Below, one piece after another: positions 1 to 16,159 of a stretch of DNA of 64,000 nt. The notes under the pieces were generated by a model that was given only the letters and a program-made list of their open reading frames with translations, made no database searches and was not told the origin of the DNA. Both the position numbers and the translations under genes were made by a program. The first letter of the stretch is position 1. Each line of letters opens with the position of its first letter. This DNA is from Baylisascaris procyonis (lineage: Eukaryota > Nematoda > Chromadorea > Rhabditida > Ascarididae), in NCBI GenBank assembly GCA_037389465.1, contig JAZARR010000111.1:1-64000 (forward strand), written 5' to 3'.

Positions 1-192
1 AACTTAACAACAAAACGACATATCGTTGCAGTGTGGATATCCTTTAAGTTTGAAAAGGCTGATAGAAATGGTGCAGCCGTTTGGCACAAGCTGGGTTGTT
101 TGCTCTGCGCAATTAGTTTTTTGTTGCTAAATTGAGAAGCCATCATTTAAAAGACAACTGTCGCGCTAAGTGAAGTATTACTTTTGTTGCAG

Positions 193-2870
<2,678 letters not shown>

Positions 2871-2930
2871 ATAGTAAAGTATCTCGTTAAATCTTACGCC
2901 TTTTGCTGCTAGCTTTTTCTTTTGTGGCTT

Positions 2931-2936
2931 AATGAA
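2931..2936 (+). promoter_or_regulatory. Candidate poly(A) signal (AATGAA variant) of the acyl-CoA synthetase gene
   Basis: AATGAA lies 60 bases after the stop codon and is a known nematode variant of AATAAA. A canonical AATAAA also occurs at 3234-3239. Which one is used cannot be told from sequence alone. Confidence 0.3.
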
Positions 2937-5797
2937 ATTTTTTTCTTGCAACATCGGTTGTTTAGTTTTTTTCGGGACGTTTATCTCCTTTCTTTCTGCT
3001 TAGGTTTTTTATGCCGTATGTTGCGGATTTATTTTTCTGCTTAGAAACGTCACATCGTGGTTATGAGTGTGTTTTGAGTATGCCGTTTTCGCTATGTCGT
3101 TATATGCATTATGCGTATAGGACAAGTCATCAGTAGCTTATGTCATTTCTAAAGATATGGCGCTACGAGCTTTTATTTTTATCATGAAATTCCATGAAAT
3201 TTATAAAAAGATATTCAGCGTTAACCGGTAAAAAATAAAGTGGACAGTATTTGATCAGCGCCCTGATGCATTTATTTAATCTTTTAGACGTTGAATAGCA
3301 CTCACCAGCATAACTCCATTGTCGCACTACGAAGGGCATCTTCGGTTCCACACTTTAAAATTTCCACGGATTGTCTTGTGGCATATATTCGGTCTTTGTT
3401 GAAAACCCGTGGGGGGAATGGGGGCATGGAAATCGGAGCTGCTGGTTGGGTATATTCAATGATGTCTTCCGTGATGATTCAGGTATGGAGCTGTTGATGT
3501 TAGTTTTGACGATACCCGCATACTGTCCTTCAGAAAGCCTAATATACGTTCCGATTCTAGCCAACGAAGGATCTCAAAATCTTTGCTGAGCAGATTTGTG
3601 CTTACACGACAATCCTGGAAATGTGAATCCCCTGTCCAGTGGTCTTTGGTAATTTAGAATAAAAGCGTGAGATGATGTCGTGAGGGTCCACAAGACTATT
3701 AAGGACTTTTGCTATCATTTCCCGCAGTAACGCGATCGGATATTTTTTCTGTAGAATATCTCAGCGGTCGAGTGTTTGAAAAGGAGCAAAAGCAACAGGC
3801 AACATTTGCGGAAACTTAATAGCATTGAACGTTATGAGCACTTTTAATGTATTATTTCAGCTACCAGAAAGAACGATTGCTAGAGCGGTGAGTGTTCCGG
3901 AAAAACATGATATGGATGTCATTGACTTCCGCTTAAAGAAATGGCGCACGTTTCGTCGAGTCTTCCCTGAACGACGCAAATATTCTTGTTGTTGCAGTTT
4001 TTGAAACATAGATGTGCATGAAAAGTCACATTAAAAAAATCACTCAAGGTAAAAACGGCCTTTTGGGAATCGAATGGCGTCTATTTGAATCGTGAAAGTT
4101 TTTATATCTTTTGATTGCTTTTTGGTGATCTTTTTTTAGGTTTAATTCAGAAAATTGAAAACTATAAAAGTTCCCGTCTCTAACGATTATCTTTTGGTAA
4201 TTATTCCGAGACTTATTTTAGAATACTCACATTGTTGCGTTTTGGTATGACCTCGAGGGGTATATTATGGTACGGAATTGAGACTCTTTCAGTTGGAGAA
4301 GAAAAAATTAAAGTAAAGCTGTAGAGTACAACGACGATAGTGATCATCAAGCGCTGTACAGCTAGCTACTTATTGCCCAATGTCTATATGCTTGAATTAC
4401 ATCTTTTATCCTTTCAGCGTCAAGAATTGAACTTCTGGTCGTGCTATTGAGCAGCAAAAGACCATTGAAGTTTCACTGATAGTCTACCATTCAGTTGTGT
4501 CGAACATTGATCCGGTGCATAAGCTTGTTTAGTTGGTTCATTGTACAGTGACATATGTGAGGGCCAGTATGTTGTCCAATGGTACCAGTGGAAAGATGAT
4601 TCTAGTATAATTGATAGCTAGATGGATAAAAGATGGAAAATGTGAATGGTAGTCTAGGATTTTTTCGCACACGAGTTGTGGTCAGTGAAAACATAACTCT
4701 TAGAACCATTTATGAACTTACTTTTGGCTTTTTAATGATGAATATTTCTCTCCAGTCATGAAAATATAAGTGAATAATCTTTCAGATTGATCGGTCTGGC
4801 TCTGTCATTAATTCTTCTTGTAGATTTTTTATCGATATAAGCAGTAAACGAGCAGCATAAAAAATGCTTGCCTGATAAACGCTTTATTAGTGAGCGTTTT
4901 CCTTTGTGTGTTTTCTTGCTGTGTTGAGTTGCGATTTTATGAACGCTATAGTTATTTCGAGATTGACGCACAATATGTCATTTATAATCAGCAGTTTTAT
5001 CGTGTCATTTAACTTTTAAATCTTGTTTGTTCTTAATAAATTAAATAAGAATCGATGTGCAGAAACATACTAAATGTAGTTTTGCCACTTCCGATTGATG
5101 GAAGGTGATATGAAATACCATCAGAGAGAGATCTGTAGGTTGGAAAGAGTTTATGTGAGAACACATATGGCGAACAATTAGACAAAATGAAAGACCCGCT
5201 CGAGTCAATAAAAATTGGTCACCACAATATATTACAATCGAATGTTTTCCTATGATTCGTAGTTTTCGTCATGGTATATACCGTCATCATTCAGTTAATA
5301 GGAAGTGAGTCATATGTTCATTATTGCAGAAAGTGAATGCAAAACATCGAAAGATAAAGTACGTTTCTATTCAATTTGTTGAATGAAAAAGCTCACATCA
5401 AACTTCTATCAAGACAGCGGTGCTACGAGATTCACATAGGTGTCTCGGAGCAATCGATCAAAATAAACCTCATACCATAATGAAGAACAAATCATTTGGG
5501 TGAAAAAAATGCTCTTAAAAAATCGAAAGGAGTGCCATTCGTTGTTGTTTCCGGTTTGTAAGCAGCGCAAGGTCGATCGATCCCCTAAGGTGACTCATTC
5601 CGGGCCCTAATCCACCTGCTTAGTAATGCCAGATGAGTTTACTTGGCTACAAAGCTTGAAAGTTCAGTTAATGCCTTTGCCTATCGTTTCGCAGTCGCAG
5701 CCTGTCTAGCGCTTCCATTGTCATCCTTTACATCAATAAATGCTACCCACTAGTATTGGGCACCTTCAAAATGTTTGAAGTGTAGTCACGCTCTTTG

Positions 5798-5868
5798 TTT
5801 AGACCTCGTTCACATCCTTGGTTTATACCTACCTCACATCTCTGGATTATACCCCTCTCACATCCTCG
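5798..5868. repeat. Three-copy 24-bp minisatellite
   Basis: Three successive imperfect units start at 5798, 5822 and 5846, built around TTATACC...CTCACATC. In one frame they encode repeated (V/P)HI-(L/S)GLY-like octapeptides, but no gene is apparent. Confidence 0.7.
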
Positions 5869-7535
5869 TTTGCTTCATTGTTGAATTTGTGTTTAAAATG
5901 AAATGCGAAAATTTCCAAGAAGTTTCATCGGACAGATTCAACAACAATGTCATCGCATTTGGAACAAATCATATGCCCAGTGGCTATAATTGAAACTAAC
6001 CTCGAAAGTCGGCGGCAATATTCTTACTAGTGGCTTTGTCTTGTCGACAGTTCCCGATGTTGCATCTCATATGGTGCGATCATTACATTTGTACGATTCA
6101 CACCATGCAGCTACAAGCTGTGACTGATTCTACCGTTGTATTAAATTCGAGCCTAAACATGGGCATATGTCATGTGACGATATCAAATCTTTAGGCACTT
6201 TAATGATGAGATCGCATCTTCACTACTTAAAAAATAGTTGTGACGAACGGGCAACAAGTGACATTTTATATTGTGAAATATTGAAGTACCATTATATTGA
6301 TCATCTCTTAAAAATGTCGAAATACATTGTGTTAACTTCAGTAACTACGCTGCTTAGAGGGCGATAAATTTCTAAATTATTTGCGAAAAGTTTGCGAACA
6401 CTGGCTAATTTTCTAAAGAAAGATCATTATTATAGATCAACAGAGTGGACATTGAATATCACTTTGGGGTGCCCTACACAACGAAGGATCTGTGCATAAG
6501 CATTTCACAAGGGAACTTGAAATATCTCCCTATCCATTAAGTCTGAGGGGGAGATTATTTTGGCAAGCTTTATTGATAATCAATTTAGGCTTCAATTTGT
6601 ATTTTCTGTTCGAATGCCTCAACTCACTCGTTCAACGACAATATTAACTATGGTATGGCTAATGCGAGAAAGAAATTATATTCAAGAGAGATAATGAGTC
6701 TAAATAAATACCTAAGCATAGCATCTGCTAGAATCGATTCAGATACTTTGAAAACCATTTAGGTGACGCTTACAATCTTTTTTTTTTCATACGATTAGTT
6801 GTTGGTTTTGAAAATAGTGCTGTTGTATAGCGATTTTTTGTTGGTTTTGCATAGGTAGAAAAGCCATGCTAGAAAATTTTACTAATTGGCTCAAAAATGC
6901 ATGACGCTATGCGTTTTAAGAAATTTGAAAATATTCCCTCAAGTATCAAGGAGAGTTTCTTGCTTACTTTTTTGGATTATTTCTGAAGCAATCTCGTCTC
7001 CAATCCTCAGAGTGCTCAAATGACTATGGCATTTTTTTAGCGAATTGCAGCGGAATTGTATCATCCACTTTTGAAGATCTCTGAAAAAAATTTCTCAAGG
7101 TTTCATATTTAACGGTATTAACAATCATTAGGGGTCCATTTTCTGATTTCAGAACTTTGTTAGTCACGTATACTCCTTAATACAAAAATATATGTAGAAC
7201 GGCTTCTCGCAATTAGCGCAAATAGACAATTCTTTTAGAATTTTTTTACAAACTTATTGTACTGAAATTGTGGGAAACGGAGCATCTTGAATGCCTTCAG
7301 AACCCGATGCTTCAATCGATCAATAAATAAAGGAAACTTCTATCCACTGTCGATTGATGGATGAGATTTGCAAATGCTGCAAAGCTGTCTGCAACGCTTC
7401 AACTTGCAAACGAAAAATAGCCTTGTAAATTGAAGCTACTACCTTTTGCAAATATTCCGGAAGCACGGCATGATTGTTCCGAGTATTTCTTGGATGAGAA
7501 CAGCATTCATTCTACATGCAATTAGCTTAAACATG

Positions 7536-7662
<127 letters not shown>

Positions 7663-10600
7663 TAGAGCCATCAGGTATTAGCTCAGGTGAGATTTCTCCG
7701 GCCTTTGGTTTAGAATGATGAAGAACCCTGTTGAAATAAATGATTGAATGATCACTAATGGAGAAGATTTCAGAGAAATAGTGTACTCAACATTAAGAGC
7801 ATGTTGTTTTTAAATCGAATGCAGTCAGTCAGTAGGGATATCGCAGTCAATAAGACTAAAAAGACTCGAAATTGCAAAGAACATTTAAAGCACCTATCGA
7901 AATCGATGCAACTATTTAGCTGTGGGATGAGAATACTAAGGCCATTCAGTAAAAATATTCTTTTGAAAAATGTTGAGGTGATTATTTAGTTGATCGAACT
8001 AAGGCAACCGAAGGAAAATTCCACTCAGCAGTGAGGTTGCCAAACAAATTTTCTCAGCCCAAAATTTAATGCGTCGCTTCAGTCATACTAGTACCACAAT
8101 CACAACATCCACCTGTTGTTCCTTTTCTTCGCTTTGTAACAGCGAAAAATTACATCGAAGCGCTGTGAGAGCAAGAAGCCGGTGATACGTTTATGCTTTG
8201 AGCATTAAAATATATCTTAAGGGAGAGCATGACTGTTTGGTATTTAGATTTCGGTATTTAAGTGCCTTCTATGTAAGTCACAATTGGGTCCTAGATTCCT
8301 AGTGAACTCCAACTACCCTAATTTCTCCCTCCATTAGCCGTCTTCCCAGATGGTAGTTATCGATGCCATTGATTTTTGTCCAGAGAGAAGAAAGGACCTT
8401 TGTTGGCTCACTACACGCAACGTAAATTCCAAACGGATTTGTTTCCGCTTCAGAAGCAACCGTTTATACACGCCCACAGAATGAGACTGCCAAATATATA
8501 AACGGAAATGAATTTTGAGAGGTTTTCAAGCGGCAATCTACCGCAATAATTGCCTGAGGCTATTTACCTAATCGAAACACTTCTCGCAACAAGCCAACGA
8601 CGTTAAGCCTGTCCGACATCTCGATCACCTTCGATGCATCTTTATTGTTTCATTACTGCAGAAGGTAGTTTGTTTCGTCGACGTCATTAGTATTACCAAA
8701 CGATATTGATTCTATGGTATTGGCTACTCCTTTGGTCACTTTAGATTTATGGTAAAGTTGATCTCTCCCCATATGGATTATGGTTTGTCTTAGGGGTGTA
8801 GTCGAGGACCTAAATAGGCTGTGGTTTTGCTTACTAATCACCGTATGTGTTTTTTATCGCCTCATGTTTGTTGTTGCTCGTAATAAACAAGCTTCGCTAT
8901 TTCGGTGAGGTTCTCCACATCCCAGAACGGTCGCAGCCACCATCATATGCTTCCCTCAGAATTCGCATGCTTTTAGCCATAGGAGGAAATAGCTCTTCGA
9001 TGGTGGTTTTCACTTTGGCGCCAGGTGCCGAATTTTTCGACATTTGATTGCTAACGTTATAATCTCTGTTCAAAATGATTCGATTGCCTGAGGTAATTTT
9101 CGTACTCTTAATTACCTTTACTAATATAAAGGCCGGAATGTTTTCATTGCTTGCAATGCACAGTCGTTTCGTTCGATGTGCTGTTCAAGCAAACCTGTAG
9201 AGGGAGGCGAACGTTATACTCAATCATTGTGTGTACTCGACGAATACGTTACTGCATTGTGCAAAATGTTACCACACGTTGTAGCAACAAGTTTTACAGC
9301 CTGGATTATAGGAACCTTCTGAAAAAAAGACAATTCTGTTATCAATGCGATGACGTTGCAAGGAGTAAACATGGATCACTGATCACTCTACTCGTTAACT
9401 TTTTTCGATCGTCTAAGTTACATTTTAACAAAACATTTCCTCAATAAAATCATGCATTCCGTGACAGCGCCATTTCCCTTCCCCTCCCCACTACAATCCT
9501 TTCCCTTCCTTTCTCCTCGCTACCTCAGCCAAATTTTGTGCATATCATTGATGAGTAAGCAGTCCGTTCAATTCATTCGCTGTAAATCTCGAACTAGGTC
9601 AGTTAAGCTAAATTTATCAATTCAACGCTAATTTAGATCGGCAGGAGTCATAGAGTTTTTGAAATTTCAAGGGGATATAAATTTTTTCAAAGTGGCTGAA
9701 CAACTGATAAATTTTAATGGAAGTAACAAATCGCCCATGAACATCGACGCATATATAAGCAACGATTATTATTGCTTAACAGATTTTTTTACTTTTTTAA
9801 GTACTTATTAAACCAACACTTCCGGCTCCAACTCTTATAAACACATATTGCGGCAATTTTCCTGACACAGTTCTCCCCAAACTGCATTGAGGTGTTCCAA
9901 ACAAAAAACTGGAAATTACTGTATAAACCAGACATTTGTAACCAAATCTGCTAGGTCAGGTTGCTGGAAAGTGAACTGTTTAAACGTTTAGTACCACATT
10001 TTGCAAATCGTCATTTTTTAAACTCTTTTCAGCAGTAGTTCAATAGCATCTTCAATGATATTACATTAGCGTGGAAATGATCTAATTTGATCTTCTGGTC
10101 GATCATCCTCAGGTAAATGTGACTCAAATATCGAAAGAAACGAGTTTAGGCGGAGCTCCTCGAAAGTTTCCATTGAAATTTCTTCGAAAAAAACTTCGCA
10201 TACACTCTTTGCTGTCTGACCTCATTCATTTCCACGTGAGTAAAAATCATCGAAAATAAAACGGAGTAACTTCAGAGGTAATCAAAAAAATTCAAATGCA
10301 TATAGCGTAGTGCTACTCATTAGGCTCGTTTGTAATACATTAGGCTAGCAGTCGGAGAAGTCACTTCTCTGAGGTCCCTGACTCGAAGTGGAGCTCGCGC
10401 TAGAGATTCAAATTCTTGGAGTTTCCCGTATAGAGGATCTTCAATTGCATTGTGGTTTCATTTGAGCGCATGCTATTCAAACGAACCTCGATCGGCGTTA
10501 TTTATTCGCTTCATTACAATTCAGAGGAAAATAGTTGAATGTGAACGACATTCCACCTCCAATGAGCATTTTCGAATGTTAATTAATGCAGTGTAAAAAA

Positions 10601-13483
10601 TTGTAAATCACGAAATCATTTCTTCTATTCTGCTATTCCAGAAATATATTTTTTTGTTGCTGAATAGAGAGTTTTCGACTTGAGGCGCGATTAAAAATCC
10701 TGAAATAATTTAGATGAGAGATGGAATACAGTGCTTTCGATGACAAAACGAGAGAGAAGGATGAGACATTTTGAAAGTACGCAAGCGAAATAAGATGAAA
10801 TTTCCCAAACGTCACTGACGTTCATCTCCATAGGATATAGCGATCGCAGTGATCAGTGAAGGAGAAGGGAGAGGGTCTAGATGGACGTTCAAAAGTTCTG
10901 TTTCCGAGCTGTGCGACATCAACCGGATAAGATCACTGAACTAAGCAAACCAGAAGCTTCTGAAAATTTGATGTATACTCTTCAACAACTCTTTATTTTT
11001 CATGTCTTACAGCACCACTCATTTGAGATATGGAAAAGAAAGTAGACCAAAATTCTTCCAAATCGGTCCTCAAAAGTTTCGATTTTCATTATACGAGGGC
11101 ATTTGCTAGGAGCTATGTGACGAGTATTGCATCAGTCAACAAGCGACAATGCAAACGTTCTTCGAATGCAACTAGAACCACTAAACCGGTTCTGAGCTCT
11201 AAATCTCGAATCTATATCCACTTCCCATCGATGAGTGAGTTCATTGCCAACATCTGCCCATGATTGCTTTTCCTATCAGGAAGTGTTCTATGTAGAGGCG
11301 TGTCACATCGGGCTGTAAATGACGTGGCATAAAGGCGTGTGCGTTTATGGCGAATGTGCTTGTCAACACGCTTTCGTTATCATGCAAGCGTAAGTCAACC
11401 CGTTGTGAATGCACACTGTGAATCGCTTTATGGGTGTGGCCATCACTTCAATTTCTCCATAGGTTATATGTGCTTGTGTTAATGTGCTGCAATCGATTTA
11501 CAACTTACTACTTACTCAGCAACTTAGTCAAAAATCCATTACTCAACGACTATATTACATGAATGTCGTTGAGCTTTTCCTTGGAGTTTCCTGTATTTAG
11601 TGCCTCCAATTCGAGGAATCGTGGGCTCTTACAATATGCGGATATGGTTAAAGCATCATGCAGTAGTCATGATTAGTATGCATAATACGATTAGTTATTC
11701 TTTACACGATTTTATTATGATGCTTTATTCAATAATCTCGCCTTTTTAAAATGTGAATCTATTTTATCGACAGAAAAAGCTTTCCGTTATGAATTTTTGG
11801 AATTTTTGCAGAAGCAAACTATGACGATGCCGATTTTTATGCATATTTGCGTGCTACATATGTGTGCGTGTGCGTTTATTTGTACTAGCTTCAATTTTCA
11901 AGCCGAGAAGGCTATGGCGGTATACCTTGATGGGTATAATGAACTTTAGTCTTCTAGCCCACCTTGGCTTCACTGAATACAAGCTGAGCATCTACAAATA
12001 CGTATTCGTGCGATGGTTCTCGATCGAATCTGTAGAATTTTCGTGGTAACTTTTCAAGAAATAAAGACTGATCTGGTATTATTAGATAATAATTTCGACA
12101 AATTTTTCCTAAGTAACAGGGTTCTAGTTGCTGTAAGCGGTGTTTAATGCCATAGCTGCAAACCCGAATTTTTTACGTTTTCAACGCAGAATATTTGCAT
12201 CTTTTATAGATCACCCATAACAAAACGAATTATCATTGGGAAGAAATTAGTAATCTTTTACTATATTGAATTTTAGTTGAAAATAATAAAATATTCTATA
12301 TGATTTATAAACGAAAGTAAATCCTCAACGCGCACTGTCTTAAAGGCGATATGGACGTTGTTTGTTTTTTCTTGGAATTTACTGTAACTGAAAAAATGTC
12401 ATAGTCCTGAAGTAGGCCATACTTGAAATAGCTTGGATGGCTGGCGATATTCATCTTCTTGCAAACGTCTCTCTGCATTATTCTGTCTAAAATCGAAGTA
12501 ACAATTCGGTAATTTTTCTAGCTACTGCAAGAAAATTATTATATTTTACGGAATTTTGAAAAATTGTAACGTTAATTGCGATCGTTGAAAACTATTGTCA
12601 ATGAAAAATAGCTGAAAAATGCGACGGAAAAAAGAAATCGACCAAAATGCGAATTTTATGTAAATACTTCGATATTACTAGGTTTTTTCGTTTCGTCTGA
12701 TTGTTGCAGCATGATGCGTAACATTTTATAGCATAGCTTTTGGTGAATCCAATACAAGAGATGTGCAAAGCAAACATTTACAAATGCTTTTATGCGTAGT
12801 GATAGCAAGGACAAATAATGACAGGATTTGTCATGTGTAAAATTTTTTTTCAGCACTGACGGATAGGGTACAGTATTAGATAACATTATACTCCACTGGG
12901 GTTGAGCTTACATTTTTCTCGTTGAAATGTGACAAACACTCTTCTCATGCAATCATAGCAAAGTATTATATTAGTAAGATTTAAAATTACTAATTCTTTA
13001 ATCAGAAAGCTTGAATGAACGGGAGACGATTTAGCTTATCTGAGAAAGATGAGAAGAAACAGTGTTGGAAGTTATCATGCTGCACTTTTTATATCATTTA
13101 CATTATTTTGTTAAAAAAAAAAAAACGACTGTCGTTTATCTTATTGTCATCCTTCGATCAGCTTATTTCCAGCTAATCAGTAATGCGACGTCTTATTGCC
13201 CGCTTATTTTCACGAGGGTATTGTCTGTTTCTCTGTTTATCAAGTGGTGATCAAAACAATATGTGCATTCATCTTTCATGGCCTAACTTCTTTACTGTGA
13301 GAGCTGGAACATTGACATTGGGCTGGGATATCATTGTCTGAGAGCAACATTTGTGCTGATAGATAAGGCCCATAAAGATAGTGGATTCCTGGAGGCCGCA
13401 ATTAGAAGGAAAACAAAAATAACTCTCAAAACAAGAGTCCTTATGCCAACGTCTCATCTATCGACCACCGTCGTACCGTCGCT

Positions 13484-13513
13484 GGGGGGGAGGGGTGGGG
13501 GGGGAGGGAGAGG
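13484..13513 (+). repeat. G-rich tract, quadruplex-capable
   Basis: Runs of 7, 4, 8 and 3 or more guanines separated by one or a few bases. This meets the usual four-run pattern for an intramolecular G-quadruplex on the + strand. Confidence 0.7.
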
Positions 13514-13861
13514 GTATGGTTAGAATATAAACGTACTAAAATAAAGGGAAGAAGAAAAAGAAAGCAATTCTGGAATATATAAGAGTATTGGCTCATAGGT
13601 AATGTTTAGCCAATAGTGGCTCATGATGTGGTTTAAGTTCGATTCTGAATATTGAAAAAAACCCAAGACTACCGAGGAATGCGCCAAAATCAACGATGTG
13701 TTTTTCAAAGAAAGCACAACTTGACGAAATAAACAAAATCTTTACGACAGACAGACAAATATCCAAGTAAAATTTTTCAATGATCTGTCTTTTGCAATAA
13801 TGCTACAGCGATTGTCGCTTATATATGTCCCCAGAAGAAGCATCGCGTAATTCTTTAACTC

Positions 13862-13954
13862 AAAAATGATATCTCATATAGTGGATTGTTCAATTTAATT
13901 GCATTAAGAAAATGATATCTTATATAGTGGATTGTTCAATTTAATTGCATTAAG
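13862..13954. repeat. Recent tandem duplication, unit about 46 bp, two copies
   Basis: Copy 1 (13862-13908) and copy 2 (13909-13954) differ essentially by one C/T change and one A in the leading A-run. Each contains ATAGTGGATTGTTCAATTTA. The near-identity indicates a recent event. Confidence 0.92.
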
Positions 13955-14536
13955 CACACCTGCTATATCTGGTCTAATCATATAATAAATAAGTGAACGA
14001 AAAGAACGATACGCTTAACGCCTCTTAAACGGTTTGCTCATTCCGCCTATCTGAAATCACGATTTCTAACGTTTTTATTTACTCGCATATCTTTTAGTCC
14101 ATTCATGAATGCGATGACGCCGTATTGACGCCATCATCCCTTTCATCCTCGCCGATCACTCGACAAGTTTTTTTGCTACCCTTTTGTCCTTGCTTAGTCA
14201 GCAATCGCTCTGAATCGGCATTTAAACGTTTTTGCGCTCTTTCACTATTTCATCAAATTTATTCTATTTTTGACTAATCAAATCCTATTCATTTATTTTT
14301 CTCTCTCAATTGCTCGCTCACTTAATTTTCACGATCAATCGTAATAGATATCCTCTATCGGCTATAAATTAGAGTGGGTTTGATTGCTTCGATGAGAAGC
14401 TTGTCGTTTTCAGTGCGTTAATCGGCGATTTTATCCGGTGCAAACTTTGCGCTTTTTAGTATTTGCTTTCATCCGAGGAGGAGCGGAGAAGGGAGGAGGC
14501 TGGAAATAAATTACAATTAACAAACAACACCAAAAA

Positions 14537-14560
14537 ATTCTGATGAAACTGCATCAGAAT
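14537..14560. repeat. Perfect 9-bp inverted repeat with 6-base loop
   Basis: ATTCTGATG and CATCAGAAT flank AAACTG. It is a small hairpin of unknown meaning in noncoding DNA. Confidence 0.6.
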
Positions 14561-15112
14561 GGTTGCTTTCGGAAAATTACTAACTAGTAAACTTCAAAAA
14601 TGTACCAATATCTGCAAAGTGATCCCTGCCTTATGCCCCGTAAAATGATCATATATTATAAATAAAGTCCTTGATATACTGTAAAATTGCTGTACTGCAT
14701 TTTTTAAATCAAAAACAACCGGGTGGGTGGACAGACTATTTTACTAACTTTGCAAAGTTATAACGATACGAAGAGAAAGCATCGAACATTCGCTAAAGAT
14801 TCAAGGCGAAACTTTCTTCGTTTTGGATTAAAACATTTTTTGTTGTTGTTTTAGCTTAGTTAGGCGCTTTCAGTGCTGTCTTAAATATAGCTATTTTCAG
14901 GATTTTTGTTCTGAAGAAAATTTCGTTTCTTACCTTTCATATAATTATTGCTGCAAGCCGAAACCAATTTTTATTTCATTCTTTTTTCAAAAATTTTCGA
15001 ATATTTTATTTGAGAAATTTTCTAAATGGAGTAATTGTTATTGTTTTATTTTCATAGAGGAAAATTAATCTTCATGCTTTCTATAATTATAGGAATACAA
15101 TTGTGGCGTCAA

Positions 15113-15175
15113 TTTGCATATGCAACTTTTGAGTTCATTTGCAACTTTTGCAACATATGCAACTTCTGAGTTGAT
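15113..15175. repeat. Short degenerate repeat of TGCAACTT(C/T)TGAGTT
   Basis: CATATGCAACTT(T/C)TGAGTT occurs twice, with an additional TTTGCAACTTTTGCAA between the copies. The 94-codon minus-strand frame across it shows no family features. Confidence 0.55.
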
Positions 15176-16116
15176 TTTTACTGCAGCGATGCAGATGCGA
15201 GCAAGTAGATAATTTTCGTAGAATGGAGAAAAATGCTGAAAATATACTTGTCTATATATAATCAATTTTCTGCATAAATTGGTCAACGCAAAAAATGCAT
15301 TTTTGGTTGCAGTTTTTCTTTTGCCGATGGTAGTTTTAGTGGAAATCATATTAGCGTATTATCAGGCGTTATACGTTTATTTTGAGTATTTATTCAGTCA
15401 TTTGGCTAAGTGATGTAATTGTGAAAATGCCGTTATCAATTGCATATTTCGCCGGCTGTTGTCAGCAATTCTCATCTCGTTCCTATTGGAAAATCGAATT
15501 CTTCAGTTAAATAATTGTATGGCTGCTCTTCATTTAGGGTCAGTCTCGCCTTGTTGGTATTTGTCTGTCTGTTCATGTGTCTACACTCATCTGTCGCTCA
15601 TTTGCATATTTATTTAAAGCTCATATCGAGCGGTCATCTTCGAGCGAATTGAATTTGCATTGTAAATTTAGGAGTGTCGAGTCTGTCGTTCGCTAGATTA
15701 GTAACCATGGTAGCAGAATTAGCACATTGGATTAGAATTCATTCGGTCAGTTGCTAGCTTAGTTGCTAAACCAGTTAACTGTGATATAATAGGAGCAAAA
15801 TATTGGTGACCCTCTGCTTCTCCCTACTTCCTCCTCGTCATGTTTCATCCCCTCTCCCACTAATCACTTATCTCTCTATTTACCAACCGTTTTCACAATT
15901 CCGCACTCAAATAATCAGTCATCTTCCGCAGCGGTCAGTTGTAGATGCCTCCGCGGATTCCTTGGCATTTCTAGGTGTCCATCAAGAGTGAAAGCGCCGG
16001 ACAGCCAAAACTCGTCGTCACCTTCTCCAGGTCTTTGCAAGACTAATTATTGTCGTATCAAGTACAAGCGCAAGTATCTTTTTGTCCTCTTTCTGTTTGC
16101 TTACTAGCTCGCCGGT

Positions 16117-16159
16117 ACGCGTACACGCGTATGTTCGCTGGTAGTTCGCCCATACGCGT
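16117..16159. repeat. Cluster of three ACGCGT hexamers with inverted symmetry
   Basis: ACGCGT occurs at 16117, 16125 and 16154. CGCGTATG and CATACGCG flank a loop of about 17 bases, so the region can also form a hairpin. CpG-dense sequence is uncommon in the surrounding AT-rich DNA. A regulatory role is only a guess. Confidence 0.5.
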
